DNA of 64,000 bases from a virus, in the IMG/VR virus record IMGVR_UViG_3300034073_002480, positions 62,001 to 126,000 of that record; one strand, 5' to 3'. The notes beneath the pieces were generated by a model that was not told the origin of the DNA, searched no databases, and saw only the letters and a program-made list of their open reading frames with translations. The translations under genes and the position numbers were made by a program. Within the stretch, counting starts at the first letter, position 1. Every line of letters begins with the position of its first letter. Of the stretch, positions 7,782 through 16,873 are shown piece by piece.

Positions 7782-8556
7782 ATTCTTTATATTCTATGGG
7801 TAAAGATTCATATGTGATATATAGTGAAGGATAAGCTTGTTCTATAGAGTCCAAGTAAGGTAAAAACCATTCGTTAGGTGGTATATAGTCATGAGAGTCA
7901 CGTACACCTCTATTGCTTGAAAGATGAATTTCTCTAGCTCTTGTCGTTGCCAGCAAACACTGTGCTATTGTCTGTTCACGGTTATTGCGAGTCCAAATAT
8001 TCACATGGCTGTAGTCGATACAAAAACCGTGTCGAGCAATATCAGCTTGCAATATAGACTCCAAATTATTATAACATGGTGCATTAGGCAACATATTTTC
8101 TAGTACAATATCGAAGTATCTGTTGTCACATAGTTCCCAATCGGAAGGATCATCTTTAGCTAAAGTATAATCAAGCTCATACCAGTTATCATGTTTAAAA
8201 TTAGTAAAAGAAGCATCTGTCCACATAGCTGTGGGTTTATGGCTCTTGTACGAGTGTATCGACCACAAAGGTACATTTATATCCTCAGCACAGAAAAGCT
8301 TGTGTAAGGCGAAATACTCCGCAATGCACGAAGGGTAAGTTTCTTGTTTACGACCATCAACAAACCAAAATGCATCATGCCAAAGCACTGTGTCAATATT
8401 GTGGTGTTTGATCTTCGGGATGTCATCTGTTGTGAAGTTGATGCCTACCGCCAACTCTAGCCCCGATAGAGACAAGGGTTCTTTCAAGATTTGGTAGATT
8501 TCCAAAAATTCGTCGAAGCTACGACCTGTACAAGCTGTTGCACTTAGAACTCGCAT
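7759..8556 (-). CDS. TIM-barrel protein, xylose-isomerase-like/DUF692-like
   Basis: A 265-aa protein whose strand-end acidic and histidine residues ('VLENM', 'CIDYSHVN', 'EIHLSSN', 'DSHDYIPP', 'TYESLP') are spaced as in the metal-binding barrels of the AP-endonuclease-2/xylose isomerase and DUF692 families. The reaction is not predictable. The neighbouring cysteine-rich small protein recalls DUF692 enzymes that modify peptide cysteines, but that is speculation. Family assignment is moderate. Confidence 0.55.
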   Translation of the reverse strand: MRVLSATACTGRSFDEFLEIYQILKEPLSLSGLELAVGINFTTDDIPKIKHHNIDTVLWHDAFWFVDGRKQETYPSCIAEYFALHKLFCAEDINVPLWSIHSYKSHKPTAMWTDASFTNFKHDNWYELDYTLAKDDPSDWELCDNRYFDIVLENMLPNAPCYNNLESILQADIARHGFCIDYSHVNIWTRNNREQTIAQCLLATTRAREIHLSSNRGVRDSHDYIPPNEWFLPYLDSIEQAYPSLYITYESLPIEYKEYGRLDKW

Positions 8557-8557
8557 A

Positions 8558-9001
8558 CTAACCTCTTACTAAACCCGCACTATTTTTAGATGTATTTAAC
8601 ACTAATTCTGTTAGTTCTTCTTGTGTTGACAGACTATTAAGAATAGTGTCGATTCGTGCTTGGATTTCAGCATCTGTTGGGTATGGTCTGTAGATACGTT
8701 CATAGTGTGACTCGTTAATGTCTACAGGATAGTAAGTTTTTGTACTGAAATCAGGATGCATACAGTAGTCAAAAAAACTACTATTCATTTCATATTCATC
8801 ATCATGATCGAGGTCACTATTTAAAACATCAGAATCTGTGGTGAGTCGATAGGATCTATTTTCAACCTCCACAAAATAATTACCATTATCGTCACCAGTA
8901 GCTTCAGACCGTAGAAAGAAAGATTTGATAGTAGGGTTCTGTAGCCACCATTCTAACTGACTGACTTCTAATACTTTTTCTTGCAATTCTTTAACCAGCA
9001 T
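8558..9001 (-). CDS. Acidic hypothetical protein, paralog of 8991-9383
   Basis: A 147-aa protein starting MLVKELQEKVLEVSQLEWW. It shares with the next gene an N-terminal helix ending in E-W-W, a D-[DE]-x-G-x-Y stretch and a D-I-N-x-S-H motif. Function unknown. Confidence 0.7.
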   Translation of the reverse strand: MLVKELQEKVLEVSQLEWWLQNPTIKSFFLRSEATGDDNGNYFVEVENRSYRLTTDSDVLNSDLDHDDEYEMNSSFFDYCMHPDFSTKTYYPVDINESHYERIYRPYPTDAEIQARIDTILNSLSTQEELTELVLNTSKNSAGLVRG

Positions 9002-9383
9002 AGTTAGGATTCCTCATTGTTTCGTTGTCGTAGTCAGTAAAGTTAGGGTATTCATAGCACCAATGACTTGCATTGATGTCACGCATATAGTAATCATAGT
9101 CATCATCAACACTACCATCATCATCGGGATACATGTTTATATTATATGAATTACAGAAAGACTCCCATTTTGCAAGGTTAGCATACAACCAATCTTCGTT
9201 CAGTTTAATATGTGAAGGGTAGAAATTGTTATAGTGACCGCCCTCATCATTATAGTTACTACTAACTACACACTTAAACTCCAGAATATGAGGTCTTGCT
9301 GCCCACCATTCTTTCACCTCAATTTCGTGTAACTCCGCCTGTAGTTTGGTGATTTTCTCTTGTAGCTTTTCTTTCTTATTCAT
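8991..9383 (-). CDS. Acidic hypothetical protein, paralog of 8558-9001
   Basis: A 130-aa protein starting MNKKEKLQEKITKLQAE, an N-terminal coiled-coil-like helix followed by 'EWWAARP' and 'DINASHW'. ATG 9383 is chosen because the dUTPase gene stops at 9385. Function unknown. Confidence 0.7.
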   Translation of the reverse strand: MNKKEKLQEKITKLQAELHEIEVKEWWAARPHILEFKCVVSSNYNDEGGHYNNFYPSHIKLNEDWLYANLAKWESFCNSYNINMYPDDDGSVDDDYDYYMRDINASHWCYEYPNFTDYDNETMRNPNYAG

Positions 9384-9384
9384 A

Positions 9385-9927
9385 TCACACCTTCTTATCT
9401 GTTGAACCAAAAGAACCTGCACCACGTTCTGTAGTGTCATGTGCAGTGACAATAAATGTGCGATCAATCTGTCTGAAAACGGGACAAATTATCTGTACAA
9501 GACGCATACCCTTGGGCAACACAGAGTACTGAAAACCTGTTTCTGGTTCGGTGTACAAAGGTAATGGCTGCTCGACACGTAAATCATGATAGTCCAACGC
9601 TACAGCTAAACTACCCCTATAATTCTTGTCGATAGTGCCTATAGAATTAGACAACCTGACGGCTAGTTTCTTAATAGAGCTACGAGGAACAATTAAAAAG
9701 TCAATAGATTCCTGATCTTCAAAATATTGTCCCATATAATCACAATCAGTTGTCGTTTCCCAAGCTGTAATAATAACTTGTAGGTTCACAGTTGTCTGAG
9801 CTTTGAAATAAACCTTTGTGTCCTCTGGTAAACCTAAATCATAACCACAATCACCTGCGTAATTATAATCGTGGTCGCCATAGAAAGAGAGGGTTTGAGG
9901 GGTTAATGGTTGGATGTTAAGTTGCAT
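9385..9927 (-). CDS. dut: dUTPase
   Basis: A 180-aa trimeric-type dUTPase that hydrolyses dUTP to dUMP and PPi, keeping uracil out of DNA and supplying ThyX. All five motifs are present in order: 'AGDCGYDL', 'PRSSIKK', 'GTIDKNYRGSL' (catalytic Asp), 'KGMRLVQI' and the C-terminal 'RGAGSFGSTDK'. It carries a central insertion of about 30 residues relative to compact enzymes. ATG overlaps the next upstream gene's stop. Confidence 0.93.
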   Translation of the reverse strand: MQLNIQPLTPQTLSFYGDHDYNYAGDCGYDLGLPEDTKVYFKAQTTVNLQVIITAWETTTDCDYMGQYFEDQESIDFLIVPRSSIKKLAVRLSNSIGTIDKNYRGSLAVALDYHDLRVEQPLPLYTEPETGFQYSVLPKGMRLVQIICPVFRQIDRTFIVTAHDTTERGAGSFGSTDKKV

Positions 9928-10136
9928 TATAAATCTCTGATGGTTGTTGTTGTGTGGAAAATGCTGTGTCTGTTGTGATACAGATGTTTGATTGATGTAC
10001 GGATCAATTCTTCGTAACTAACACCTGTTTCTTCACTCATAATCTGCAATAAACCAAGATCAGTGAAGTTAAGCTCTATTGTTTCAGGTAAAGATAGAGG
10101 CTCAAAAGGTCGTGTGTAAGTAATCGGTTCAGGCAT
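9927..10136 (-). CDS. Hypothetical protein, 69 aa
   Basis: Starts MPEPITYTRPFEPL; the second half looks like a short helix-turn-helix or ribbon-helix-helix ('GVSYEELIRTSIKHLY'). A small DNA-binding regulator is possible but unproven. Confidence 0.6.
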   Translation of the reverse strand: MPEPITYTRPFEPLSLPETIELNFTDLGLLQIMSEETGVSYEELIRTSIKHLYHNRHSIFHTTTTIRDL

Positions 10137-10404
10137 CTGGTTCTACCAAATAACGACAAAAATGGTGGTCTTCAATGTGCTGGTCTTCAAGGCGTATAAC
10201 CCAAGTATAGCAGTCAACACGTTTGCCTAACTTAGCAGGAAGATCAAGTTTACGTCTGACAATCTCTATATAATCCCAAGGTTCATAGTTGTTACAGGAC
10301 TGTAAGTCCTCTACTGTTACTTCTACTTCTAAGGTCTGTGACCATTTACCCGATGGTTTGAATAGGTCAACCACAAGCTTACCTACAATTTCAGTCCCAG
10401 TCAT
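10129..10404 (-). CDS. Hypothetical protein, 91 aa
   Basis: Starts MTGTEIVGKLVVDLF. ATG 10404 overlaps the end of the membrane protein gene; the longer frame in front lacks an ATG and duplicates that gene's coding region. No known domain. Confidence 0.6.
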   Translation of the reverse strand: MTGTEIVGKLVVDLFKPSGKWSQTLEVEVTVEDLQSCNNYEPWDYIEIVRRKLDLPAKLGKRVDCYTWVIRLEDQHIEDHHFCRYLVEPDA

Positions 10405-10594
10405 TGTACCAAATCTCCGTTTCTTTTTCTTTTGTACCAGACTTTCTTGAAGCAGGTGTTGGTTTTTTGCCAAAACAATAGTATTGTACAGCAACAACTA
10501 TAAGATCAAACACAGCTTTGCAGATAATAAAAGCTATATACACAAGATAGCAGATAAATACAAACCGAAAAAATTGCATTAGAATTTCAAACAT
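10391..10594 (-). CDS. Small membrane protein, about 67 aa
   Basis: Starts MFEILMQFFRFVFIC; one long or two short membrane segments over residues 3-45, then a basic/acidic tail. An ATG at 10606 is an alternative start that would overlap the preceding stop. Confidence 0.65.
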   Translation of the reverse strand: MFEILMQFFRFVFICYLVYIAFIICKAVFDLIVVAVQYYCFGKKPTPASRKSGTKEKETEIWYNDWD

Positions 10595-10599
10595 AGTAC

Positions 10600-11022
10600 C
10601 TACCAATTGTCATAGTCACTAATGTCAACTTCATACTTGACAATATAGCCTAATCCAGTAGGTGTAACTCTGTAAATTCCATCAGCACTAATACTCAACG
10701 GCTCTGTAAGCCAAATAGGTTTGCTGTCACGATATTGATACTGCACAGCATACTGCCCTGTACCTTTACAGATGTCATGTATAATGTAACGATCTCCACC
10801 ACCAATAGCACCAAGATAAGGTTCATACACATCTTGATCTAAAAGGTCAGCAACATAACCCAAACTCCTATGTTTGTCAGGGTCTCTTCTGTACTTAGCG
10901 GCTTGTTCTTCCGCCAGCGCACGTTTCAGTGGTTGTCGGTATAGCCGTGCCAACTCTTCTTGTTCTGGCGTGGCTAACCAGTCTATAACATGCTCACCAT
11001 TAGTGAACTCAATATGTAGCAT
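10600..11022 (-). CDS. Hypothetical protein, 140 aa
   Basis: Starts MLHIEFTNGEHVIDW; polar, with 'GGGDRYIIHDI' in the middle and an acidic C-terminus. No family recognised. Confidence 0.7.
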   Translation of the reverse strand: MLHIEFTNGEHVIDWLATPEQEELARLYRQPLKRALAEEQAAKYRRDPDKHRSLGYVADLLDQDVYEPYLGAIGGGDRYIIHDICKGTGQYAVQYQYRDSKPIWLTEPLSISADGIYRVTPTGLGYIVKYEVDISDYDNW

Positions 11023-11140
11023 AGATGAACCCTTTTAGTAATAGTTCTTGTTTTGTGTGTTGTTGTGATTGCAATTCTAGCATAACGTCATCTATTATAG
11101 TTGTCTTGCACGAAAAATCACATTGGTACATAGAACGCAT
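11009..11140 (-). CDS. Small protein, 43 aa, possibly 5'-truncated
   Basis: Starts MRSMYQCDFSCKTT and ends GFIYATY, overlapping the next start. The same frame stays open upstream to about 11210 with protein-like sequence ('TVFLYDNQTVRVKLHCSL') but has no ATG, GTG or TTG at its head, so either the real start is unusual or the 5' end is lost. A motif copy lies in that open part. Confidence 0.45.
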   Translation of the reverse strand: MRSMYQCDFSCKTTIIDDVMLELQSQQHTKQELLLKGFIYATY

Positions 11141-11249
11141 AAGACTGCAATGTAGTTTTACACGTACTGTCTGGTTATCATACAGAAAGACCGTAGAAGA
11201 GAGTAATGATGGTCAACTATAAGTCTTTGTTGTTACCAACGTTCTTTTT

Positions 11250-11810
11250 CTACGGTTTATATTCTCTATAAATGTTTTGCCAAGGTTTACCCACTTTTTT
11301 ACAATACCGCAAAGCATTGTATGTCCCTCCCTTCTGCGATGCAGGGTTTAGATAAAAAACAGTTGCATCACTGTTGTCAATCATATACTGGTTACGCCAT
11401 TGTAGTTTGGAGACATGATACTGACCCACTGGCAACCCATATTTTGTTTTGTAATAAGGTTCAGTGTCTACAACAGTGATATCTGTCGCATAGTCCATAT
11501 GCTGCAACAAAATCTGACGAAACTTATTAGAGTCCCATCGTTCTGTGAATAAATCATAGCTATACGGCAAACAAATATGCAATGGCAAACCTACCTCAAT
11601 AGCAAACTGTTGTGCAGCAAGGTCAAAACCAATCTGACCACCACATACAAAACCAGCGATGTTAGAAAGGTGGTATTTACCAGCAGACTCGGTGCTGAAA
11701 AATATATGCAGTTTCTGTTTCAAGAAAGACAAGAAGCCTAGCATTTCAGACTCGCCTAGCTTCTCTGTAGATGGGAATCTATGACCACTAAACGCTATAA
11801 TTTGTGCCAT
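11250..11810 (-). CDS. SLOG/DprA-like nucleotide-binding protein (YoqJ/DUF1273 type)
   Basis: A 186-aa protein beginning MAQIIAFSGHRF, the FSGHR start typical of the YspA/YoqJ branch of the SLOG Rossmann superfamily. A glycine-rich 'FVCGGQIGFDLAAQQFA' follows at about residue 52, and 'DNSDATVFYLNP...GGTYNALRY' near the end, also characteristic. These proteins are thought to bind nucleotides or their derivatives; some occur in signalling-based defence or counter-defence. The exact role here is unknown. Confidence 0.75.
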   Translation of the reverse strand: MAQIIAFSGHRFPSTEKLGESEMLGFLSFLKQKLHIFFSTESAGKYHLSNIAGFVCGGQIGFDLAAQQFAIEVGLPLHICLPYSYDLFTERWDSNKFRQILLQHMDYATDITVVDTEPYYKTKYGLPVGQYHVSKLQWRNQYMIDNSDATVFYLNPASQKGGTYNALRYCKKVGKPWQNIYREYKP

Positions 11811-12025
11811 CAGAAATCAGCCTCGTAGCCAGATAATGCTAACCAAAAACAATCTTGTGCCACAGCTTGCAGGTTTTCACCACACCAATTTGTTTCTTCT
11901 GTTTTGGTTAGCGCACGTTTGTACTCATACCTCAGTGTGTAGAGAAATAAACGCCAGCCTTGTTGCATACTCTGTGTTTTTGTGAACCACCAAGTCTGCT
12001 GTGGATTCTGTATGTTTTCATGCAT
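11810..12025 (-). CDS. Hypothetical protein, 71 aa
   Basis: Starts MHENIQNPQQTWW. No domain recognised. Short overlaps at both ends. Confidence 0.65.
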   Translation of the reverse strand: MHENIQNPQQTWWFTKTQSMQQGWRLFLYTLRYEYKRALTKTEETNWCGENLQAVAQDCFWLALSGYEADF

Positions 12026-12254
12026 AATATTGTTGACCCGTTAATTCATCTGTAATCAAACCAAACATTGAGTTATCATCGATAAATCTACGCTCTTGCG
12101 GTGTCATGGAATTATAACAGTCGCGCATATCAGCCTCAGCTTCCTCAACATACTCTATAGCCATCATGTACAATCTATACACAAGAGGATTACAGGATAA
12201 CACTAGGAAAGGTATGTTGATCAATTCTACAGAATGACCTAAACCTAAACTCAT
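12018..12254 (-). CDS. Hypothetical protein, 78 aa
   Basis: Starts MSLGLGHSVELINIPF. It sits directly downstream of nrdB with ATGA-type overlap; no domain recognised. Confidence 0.65.
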   Translation of the reverse strand: MSLGLGHSVELINIPFLVLSCNPLVYRLYMMAIEYVEEAEADMRDCYNSMTPQERRFIDDNSMFGLITDELTGQQYYA

Positions 12255-13327
12255 AAAGAAAAGTCTCCAAGCTCTACAGTTTTAGTTTTATCGATACCAC
12301 CACCAGTAAGATAGGAAGTTAGCTCCGTTTCTTGTGGTGCTGGTTGACTATCACCAGAATTTAACCATTTAGAAATCCAAGGTATAGGATTGTTTGTAGG
12401 TACATCATATAAAGACTCCAAACCAATAGCTCGTAACCTGTGATTACACAACCACTTAATATATAAGGTAAGAATCTCAGGATTAATACCCAACATATTA
12501 CCTTTCACAAACAAATATCTAGCCCACTCAACTTCTTGGTTTACAGCTTCCTGAAACATAGAAATAACTGTAGGTTGCTGCTCTTGAATAACTTCTTGGA
12601 ACAAACCGTCTTCTTGTTTTAACGAGTTTAGTAAATACTGGCTTACTTGTAAATGGCAGTTCTCATCCTGTGCGATCTTAGATAGGATTTTAGCACTTCC
12701 TAACATCTTGCCAAGTTCACCAAATGCAAATGAACAAGCAAAGGATACGTAAAAGCGTAGTCCTTCCAAAATATTTGTTGAAACTAAGGTCAAATATAAA
12801 GAGGTATAAAGAGCCTTTTTTTCTATGGTATCTGAGATATTTATAAGTTTGTTATATTGTTCACAAACAGTTAATGATCTTGCAAGAATTTCTTTTGTTG
12901 TCAAAATATCATCAAAAACAAGACTGGGGTTGGTATACACATTTTTTATTATGTATGTGTAACTACGACTATGGATGTTCTCAAAAAACTGCCAGATATT
13001 TAAGCAAGATTCAAGTTCAGGTAAAGAGGCATATTGTCCTAATGATTGTAATATAGCTCGTCCTTGCACACTATCCAACAAAATCTGATACTGTAGATTA
13101 GACGTGAAGATATGACGTTCACCTTCAGAAAAATCTGCAAAATCTGATACATCTTTAGTAAGATCAAACTCTTCGGGAATCCAGAAATAACTTAACTGTC
13201 TCTTAGACAACACCTCTAACTTAGGATGTTTTTGAACATCATAACGTTGTAAACCTAGATCAGCCCCGAAAAATAGAGGCTGATTTAGATAATCGTTAGT
13301 GTTCTTGTAATTAATAACACTACGCAT
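12251..13327 (-). CDS. nrdB: Ribonucleotide reductase class Ia, small subunit
   Basis: A 358-aa R2 subunit that houses the diiron-tyrosyl radical cofactor for NDP reduction by NrdA. Visible ligand motifs: D in 'LLDSVQGR', E-x-x-H in 'FFENIHSRSY' with the radical Tyr four residues after the His, E in 'LEGLRFY', and 'DENCH' as the second E-x-x-H. The C-terminal tail is the expected NrdA docking region. ATG 13327 follows the nrdA stop by one base. Confidence 0.95.
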   Translation of the reverse strand: MRSVINYKNTNDYLNQPLFFGADLGLQRYDVQKHPKLEVLSKRQLSYFWIPEEFDLTKDVSDFADFSEGERHIFTSNLQYQILLDSVQGRAILQSLGQYASLPELESCLNIWQFFENIHSRSYTYIIKNVYTNPSLVFDDILTTKEILARSLTVCEQYNKLINISDTIEKKALYTSLYLTLVSTNILEGLRFYVSFACSFAFGELGKMLGSAKILSKIAQDENCHLQVSQYLLNSLKQEDGLFQEVIQEQQPTVISMFQEAVNQEVEWARYLFVKGNMLGINPEILTLYIKWLCNHRLRAIGLESLYDVPTNNPIPWISKWLNSGDSQPAPQETELTSYLTGGGIDKTKTVELGDFSL

Positions 13328-13328
13328 A

Positions 13329-15557
13329 TTAGATTGCACAAGCTCCTGAATCACATCCTGATTCTGTTTGGTCTGAGTTCATGTCATAAGTATTGTGATA
13401 ATACAAAGTTTTGATACCCCACTTGTAAGCATTGAGAATGTCACGCAATACAATTTCCAACGGAATTTGTTGGTTATCATAGAAAAGAGGGTTATAATTA
13501 AGATTAGTAGAAATCGCTTGGTCAAAGAATTTCTGCATAATAGCTACAACTTTAAGATAACCTTCATTATTAGGGATAGACCACAAATACTGATACTCTA
13601 ACGTATTATATTCAGGTGTCAAGATTTTAATAACAGAAGATTTGGAACCTTTGTTCGTAAGAGCCTGTCTTGGTGGTTCAATACCATTAGTAGCATTAGC
13701 GCAAATTGCAGAACTTTCACTGGGCATAATTGCTGTGAGCGTTGAATTACGCAAACCATCCACAGCAATTCTGTGCCTAAGTTCCTCCCAATCATGTTGC
13801 AAATCAAAAGAAGCAAAAGAGTCTACATCTTTTTTGTAAGTATCTATTGGTAGCAATCCATGTGCGTACTTGGTTTCAGCAAATAAATCACAAGCACCTC
13901 TCTCTCTAGCAAGATTATTAGATGCTATTAACAACCAATACTGAGTAGATTCCGCAATTTGATGTACTTTTTCTCTGGTATGATTAGAGTCCCATTTTAA
14001 TCCATTTTTAGCTAACCAGTAAGCAAAATTGATGTACCCAACACCAATATTGCGCCGTAGAAGAGAAGATTTAGCTGCCATTGTAAATGGATACTCTTGG
14101 AGATCCACAATAGAATCAAGAGAACGCACAATAAGATCAGCAAGCTCTGGCATCTCTTTTTCTATGTTTGGATAACCAAGATTAAAAGCTGATAAAATAC
14201 AAGTTGCAATTTCACCGTTTGGATCATCTAGTGATTGGAAAGTCTCTGTTGGTAGCGTAATTTCGAGGCAGAGGTTGGATTGCCAAATCTTTCTAATAAA
14301 AGAACTGTGATAATTAGCATGATCAATGTTGAAAATATACAACCGACCTGTCTCTGATCTCTCCGTTACAATTTGCAGTAACAAGTCATAAGCATTTATA
14401 GTTGTGCGTGGTACAGAGGACTGCTCGTACTTCAAATATAAATCCTCAAATTCTGGCAAACCGAAAGCAGCTAATAAATCCTGTACATCATTAGGGTTAA
14501 ACAGACTTATATCTTGTTTTTTCAACGCACGGTCATAAAACAATCGTGATAATGCAATACCGTAGTCTAATTTCCTAGCACGATTCTCATCATTACCTTT
14601 ATTATTTTTGAGTACAAGGTATTGATCTACATCTGAATGCCAGAAAGGGTAGAAGAGAGTCGCTGACCCTTTTCTTAAACCACCTTGTGAGCATGAACCA
14701 ATAGTTGATTCAAACATCTTTACAAAACCAACAGCACCAGTATGTTTTACTTCACCATTACGAACAGTGGAACCTAAAGCTCTGATAGCACTGAAGTCCA
14801 AACCAATGCCAGCACGTTGAGCTACATATTTACCAAGCACAGTATTTGATGCAAAAATAGAATCTAAAGAATCATCTACACGAATCAACACACAACTTGA
14901 ATACTGCTTTGTTGGTGTTCGTACACCAGCAAGAATAGGAGTTGCAAGACTGATTTTGTGTAGTGAAATAGCGTCATAGTAGCGCCTTACATAGTCCAAT
15001 CTTGTCTCTTTTGGGTACTGTGAAAACAAGACAGCAGCAATCAAAATGTAAGCTACTTGTGGTGTTTCATGATAAGTTTGGTGTACACGATGACGAACCA
15101 AATATTTGTCGTAAACTTGCTTCAAACCAGCGTAGGTAAAATTGAAATCTCGTGTGTGGTCAATAAATGATTCAATTTCCAACCACTCGTCCATAGAATA
15201 AAGGGTTAGTAAGTCATCCTGATATAATTTCTCTTCTACGTTCTTGGTGATTAAACCCACCAAAGATGTTGGTTCAAATTGTTTATAGACTTTCTTACGA
15301 ATAGAGGTTAACAACAACCGTGCTGCTGCCCATTGATAATCAGGAGTACGCGGAGTTATAAGATCAACTGCTGATCTAATTAATAGATCTTGTATGGCAT
15401 CTGTTGTAATACCATCTGTAAACTGTAGACGTGCATTCATTTCGATCTGTGAAATTGATACGTTTTCCACACCAGCACAACATACGGAAAGCATTGAATG
15501 TATCTTTTCTACGTTGAGGTTTTCTGTAGTACCGTCTCGCTTCGTTACAGTTAGCAT
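13329..15557 (-). CDS. nrdA: Ribonucleotide reductase class Ia, large subunit
   Basis: A 742-aa R1 subunit, full length. An N-terminal ATP-cone (about residues 1-95, 'VTKRDGTTENLNVEKI') suggests allosteric control. Active-site elements: Cys in 'SSCVLI', N-x-C-x-E in 'NLCLEI', and Cys in 'ATCILSAFNLG'. The C-terminal redox pair is 'ESGCDSGACAI', the tail that thioredoxin or glutaredoxin reduces. No intein or intron interrupts it. It is probably co-transcribed with nrdB. Confidence 0.96.
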   Translation of the reverse strand: MLTVTKRDGTTENLNVEKIHSMLSVCCAGVENVSISQIEMNARLQFTDGITTDAIQDLLIRSAVDLITPRTPDYQWAAARLLLTSIRKKVYKQFEPTSLVGLITKNVEEKLYQDDLLTLYSMDEWLEIESFIDHTRDFNFTYAGLKQVYDKYLVRHRVHQTYHETPQVAYILIAAVLFSQYPKETRLDYVRRYYDAISLHKISLATPILAGVRTPTKQYSSCVLIRVDDSLDSIFASNTVLGKYVAQRAGIGLDFSAIRALGSTVRNGEVKHTGAVGFVKMFESTIGSCSQGGLRKGSATLFYPFWHSDVDQYLVLKNNKGNDENRARKLDYGIALSRLFYDRALKKQDISLFNPNDVQDLLAAFGLPEFEDLYLKYEQSSVPRTTINAYDLLLQIVTERSETGRLYIFNIDHANYHSSFIRKIWQSNLCLEITLPTETFQSLDDPNGEIATCILSAFNLGYPNIEKEMPELADLIVRSLDSIVDLQEYPFTMAAKSSLLRRNIGVGYINFAYWLAKNGLKWDSNHTREKVHQIAESTQYWLLIASNNLARERGACDLFAETKYAHGLLPIDTYKKDVDSFASFDLQHDWEELRHRIAVDGLRNSTLTAIMPSESSAICANATNGIEPPRQALTNKGSKSSVIKILTPEYNTLEYQYLWSIPNNEGYLKVVAIMQKFFDQAISTNLNYNPLFYDNQQIPLEIVLRDILNAYKWGIKTLYYHNTYDMNSDQTESGCDSGACAI

Positions 15558-15818
15558 TTATACCTCTTGTTCTAGTGTAAGTTCTTGTGGGATATCGGAG
15601 TCAGGTGTAAGTAGCAAAACACGACCACCTTGTGCCAGTACTTGTTTGATTTGAATAGCAATATCAAACTCTTCTCGTGAAAAAGGTAGATTATAGTACA
15701 GAGTTTTATCTGGTGTATAGTCTAAAACCTGATCCAAATTACCTTCTGTGATTAAACGTAAATATTCAAGTTCATCGCCAGTAGGTTGTAATGTAATAGT
15801 TAGATAATCATGTATCAT
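15558..15818 (-). CDS. Hypothetical protein, 86 aa, upstream of nrdA
   Basis: Starts MIHDYLTITLQPTGD, acidic. No family recognised; its stop abuts the nrdA ATG. Confidence 0.65.
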   Translation of the reverse strand: MIHDYLTITLQPTGDELEYLRLITEGNLDQVLDYTPDKTLYYNLPFSREEFDIAIQIKQVLAQGGRVLLLTPDSDIPQELTLEQEV

Positions 15819-16011
15819 ATTTGTTGATTCTTGAGATTAGTTGTTCGATGATAGGCACATACATACAGCCAGCTTTGTAATAACCATCAACATACGCTTT
15901 GGCAAACGCAAGATCTGGTGACGCACGAAAAATAGTTGCATAGTGCTGCAACTGTTCGTGTGATGGGCTTATACCTTTTATTCTGTTATTGAACTCTATC
16001 TCTGGCAACAT
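15808..16011 (-). CDS. Hypothetical protein, 67 aa
   Basis: Starts MLPEIEFNNRIKGIS. No known domain. It overlaps the genes on both sides. Confidence 0.6.
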   Translation of the reverse strand: MLPEIEFNNRIKGISPSHEQLQHYATIFRASPDLAFAKAYVDGYYKAGCMYVPIIEQLISRINKYDT

Positions 16012-16177
16012 ACTTAGCGGTTGGATATAGTTTCTTTATTATACCATCTATTTTGGTAATATCAACTGTGCTAGGTAGTTTGTCAGTAAGGACTTCAATG
16101 TAGTTATTAGGTATAAACCGTAACCACAAAAACGGTGACTCTTTTCGGGACTCTTGGTGTTTATAGAATCTAGACAT
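15986..16177 (-). CDS. Hypothetical protein, 63 aa
   Basis: Basic product starting MSRFYKHQESRKESP. It overlaps the next gene by 26 bases, more than usual here. No family recognised. Confidence 0.55.
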   Translation of the reverse strand: MSRFYKHQESRKESPFLWLRFIPNNYIEVLTDKLPSTVDITKIDGIIKKLYPTAKYVARDRVQ

Positions 16178-16189
16178 GAGAAAAGTATA

Positions 16190-16483
16190 TCACACAAACA
16201 TACACTCTTCAATATACAGAGAATCAAAAGTGTCAAGATAGTCAATCTTAAGCTCTTCTAACCTAACTCGGTCAAAAGAAGTTAATATTGATTGCAATGG
16301 CTGGTCACTACCTATCCTTCTACCAACAAGAATATATAACCGTTCAGTAGATTCAAGCTGAGTCCGAAGTTTATCAAAATATGTAATTTTAAGATTATTT
16401 ATAATGCGAAAAACAGCTTCAGGAGATTGGTAATTGTTAATACTCCTTGCTAATGCCTCATCGTACTCTTTAAATATTTTCAT
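16190..16483 (-). CDS. Hypothetical protein, 97 aa
   Basis: Starts MKIFKEYDEALARSINN, helical and charged. No family recognised. Confidence 0.65.
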   Translation of the reverse strand: MKIFKEYDEALARSINNYQSPEAVFRIINNLKITYFDKLRTQLESTERLYILVGRRIGSDQPLQSILTSFDRVRLEELKIDYLDTFDSLYIEECMFV

Positions 16484-16499
16484 TGCTCTCTACCATTTG

Positions 16500-16721
16500 T
16501 TATAACATAGGTTCTAACCATTCAACTTTTAGTCTTAGATCATCAAAGTGAGTATATTTTGCAGACTCTAAAGATTTTATAATCAAAAGACCTGTTTGTT
16601 CAGAGAACTCGTCTTCGAGGTCAAACCATTCATACCCATCATCAGAAAACTGAATAACGTAAGCTTCCTGTGTATGTTTACTACCTTTAAAGGGCTGATA
16701 ATCTAGACGGTATTGTATCAT
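16500..16721 (-). CDS. Hypothetical protein, 73 aa
   Basis: Starts MIQYRLDYQPFKGS; acidic C-terminal half. No family recognised. Confidence 0.65.
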   Translation of the reverse strand: MIQYRLDYQPFKGSKHTQEAYVIQFSDDGYEWFDLEDEFSEQTGLLIIKSLESAKYTHFDDLRLKVEWLEPML

Positions 16722-16723
16722 TA

Positions 16724-16870
16724 TTATCCTACCATGTGTTTATCTAGTTTCCACTCAGTGTTCAGCACAACAACCAGATTCTCCAATGTATCTGCAAAGT
16801 ACATATAACCTTCACAGATACAACAGTAGACTGGTTCATCAAAGCTTGTAGAGTCATAAAAGATGTTCAT
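16724..16870 (-). CDS. Hypothetical protein, 48 aa
   Basis: Starts MNIFYDSTSFDEP and contains a C-C-x-x-C cluster ('YCCICEG') that could bind metal. It fits the gap between 16721 and 16874 exactly. Confidence 0.6.
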   Translation of the reverse strand: MNIFYDSTSFDEPVYCCICEGYMYFADTLENLVVVLNTEWKLDKHMVG

Positions 16871-16873
16871 ATG

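Noticed and set aside
13329-15557. Intein or intron in nrdA, a common insertion target
   Set aside because: All catalytic blocks are contiguous and the length matches intact enzymes.
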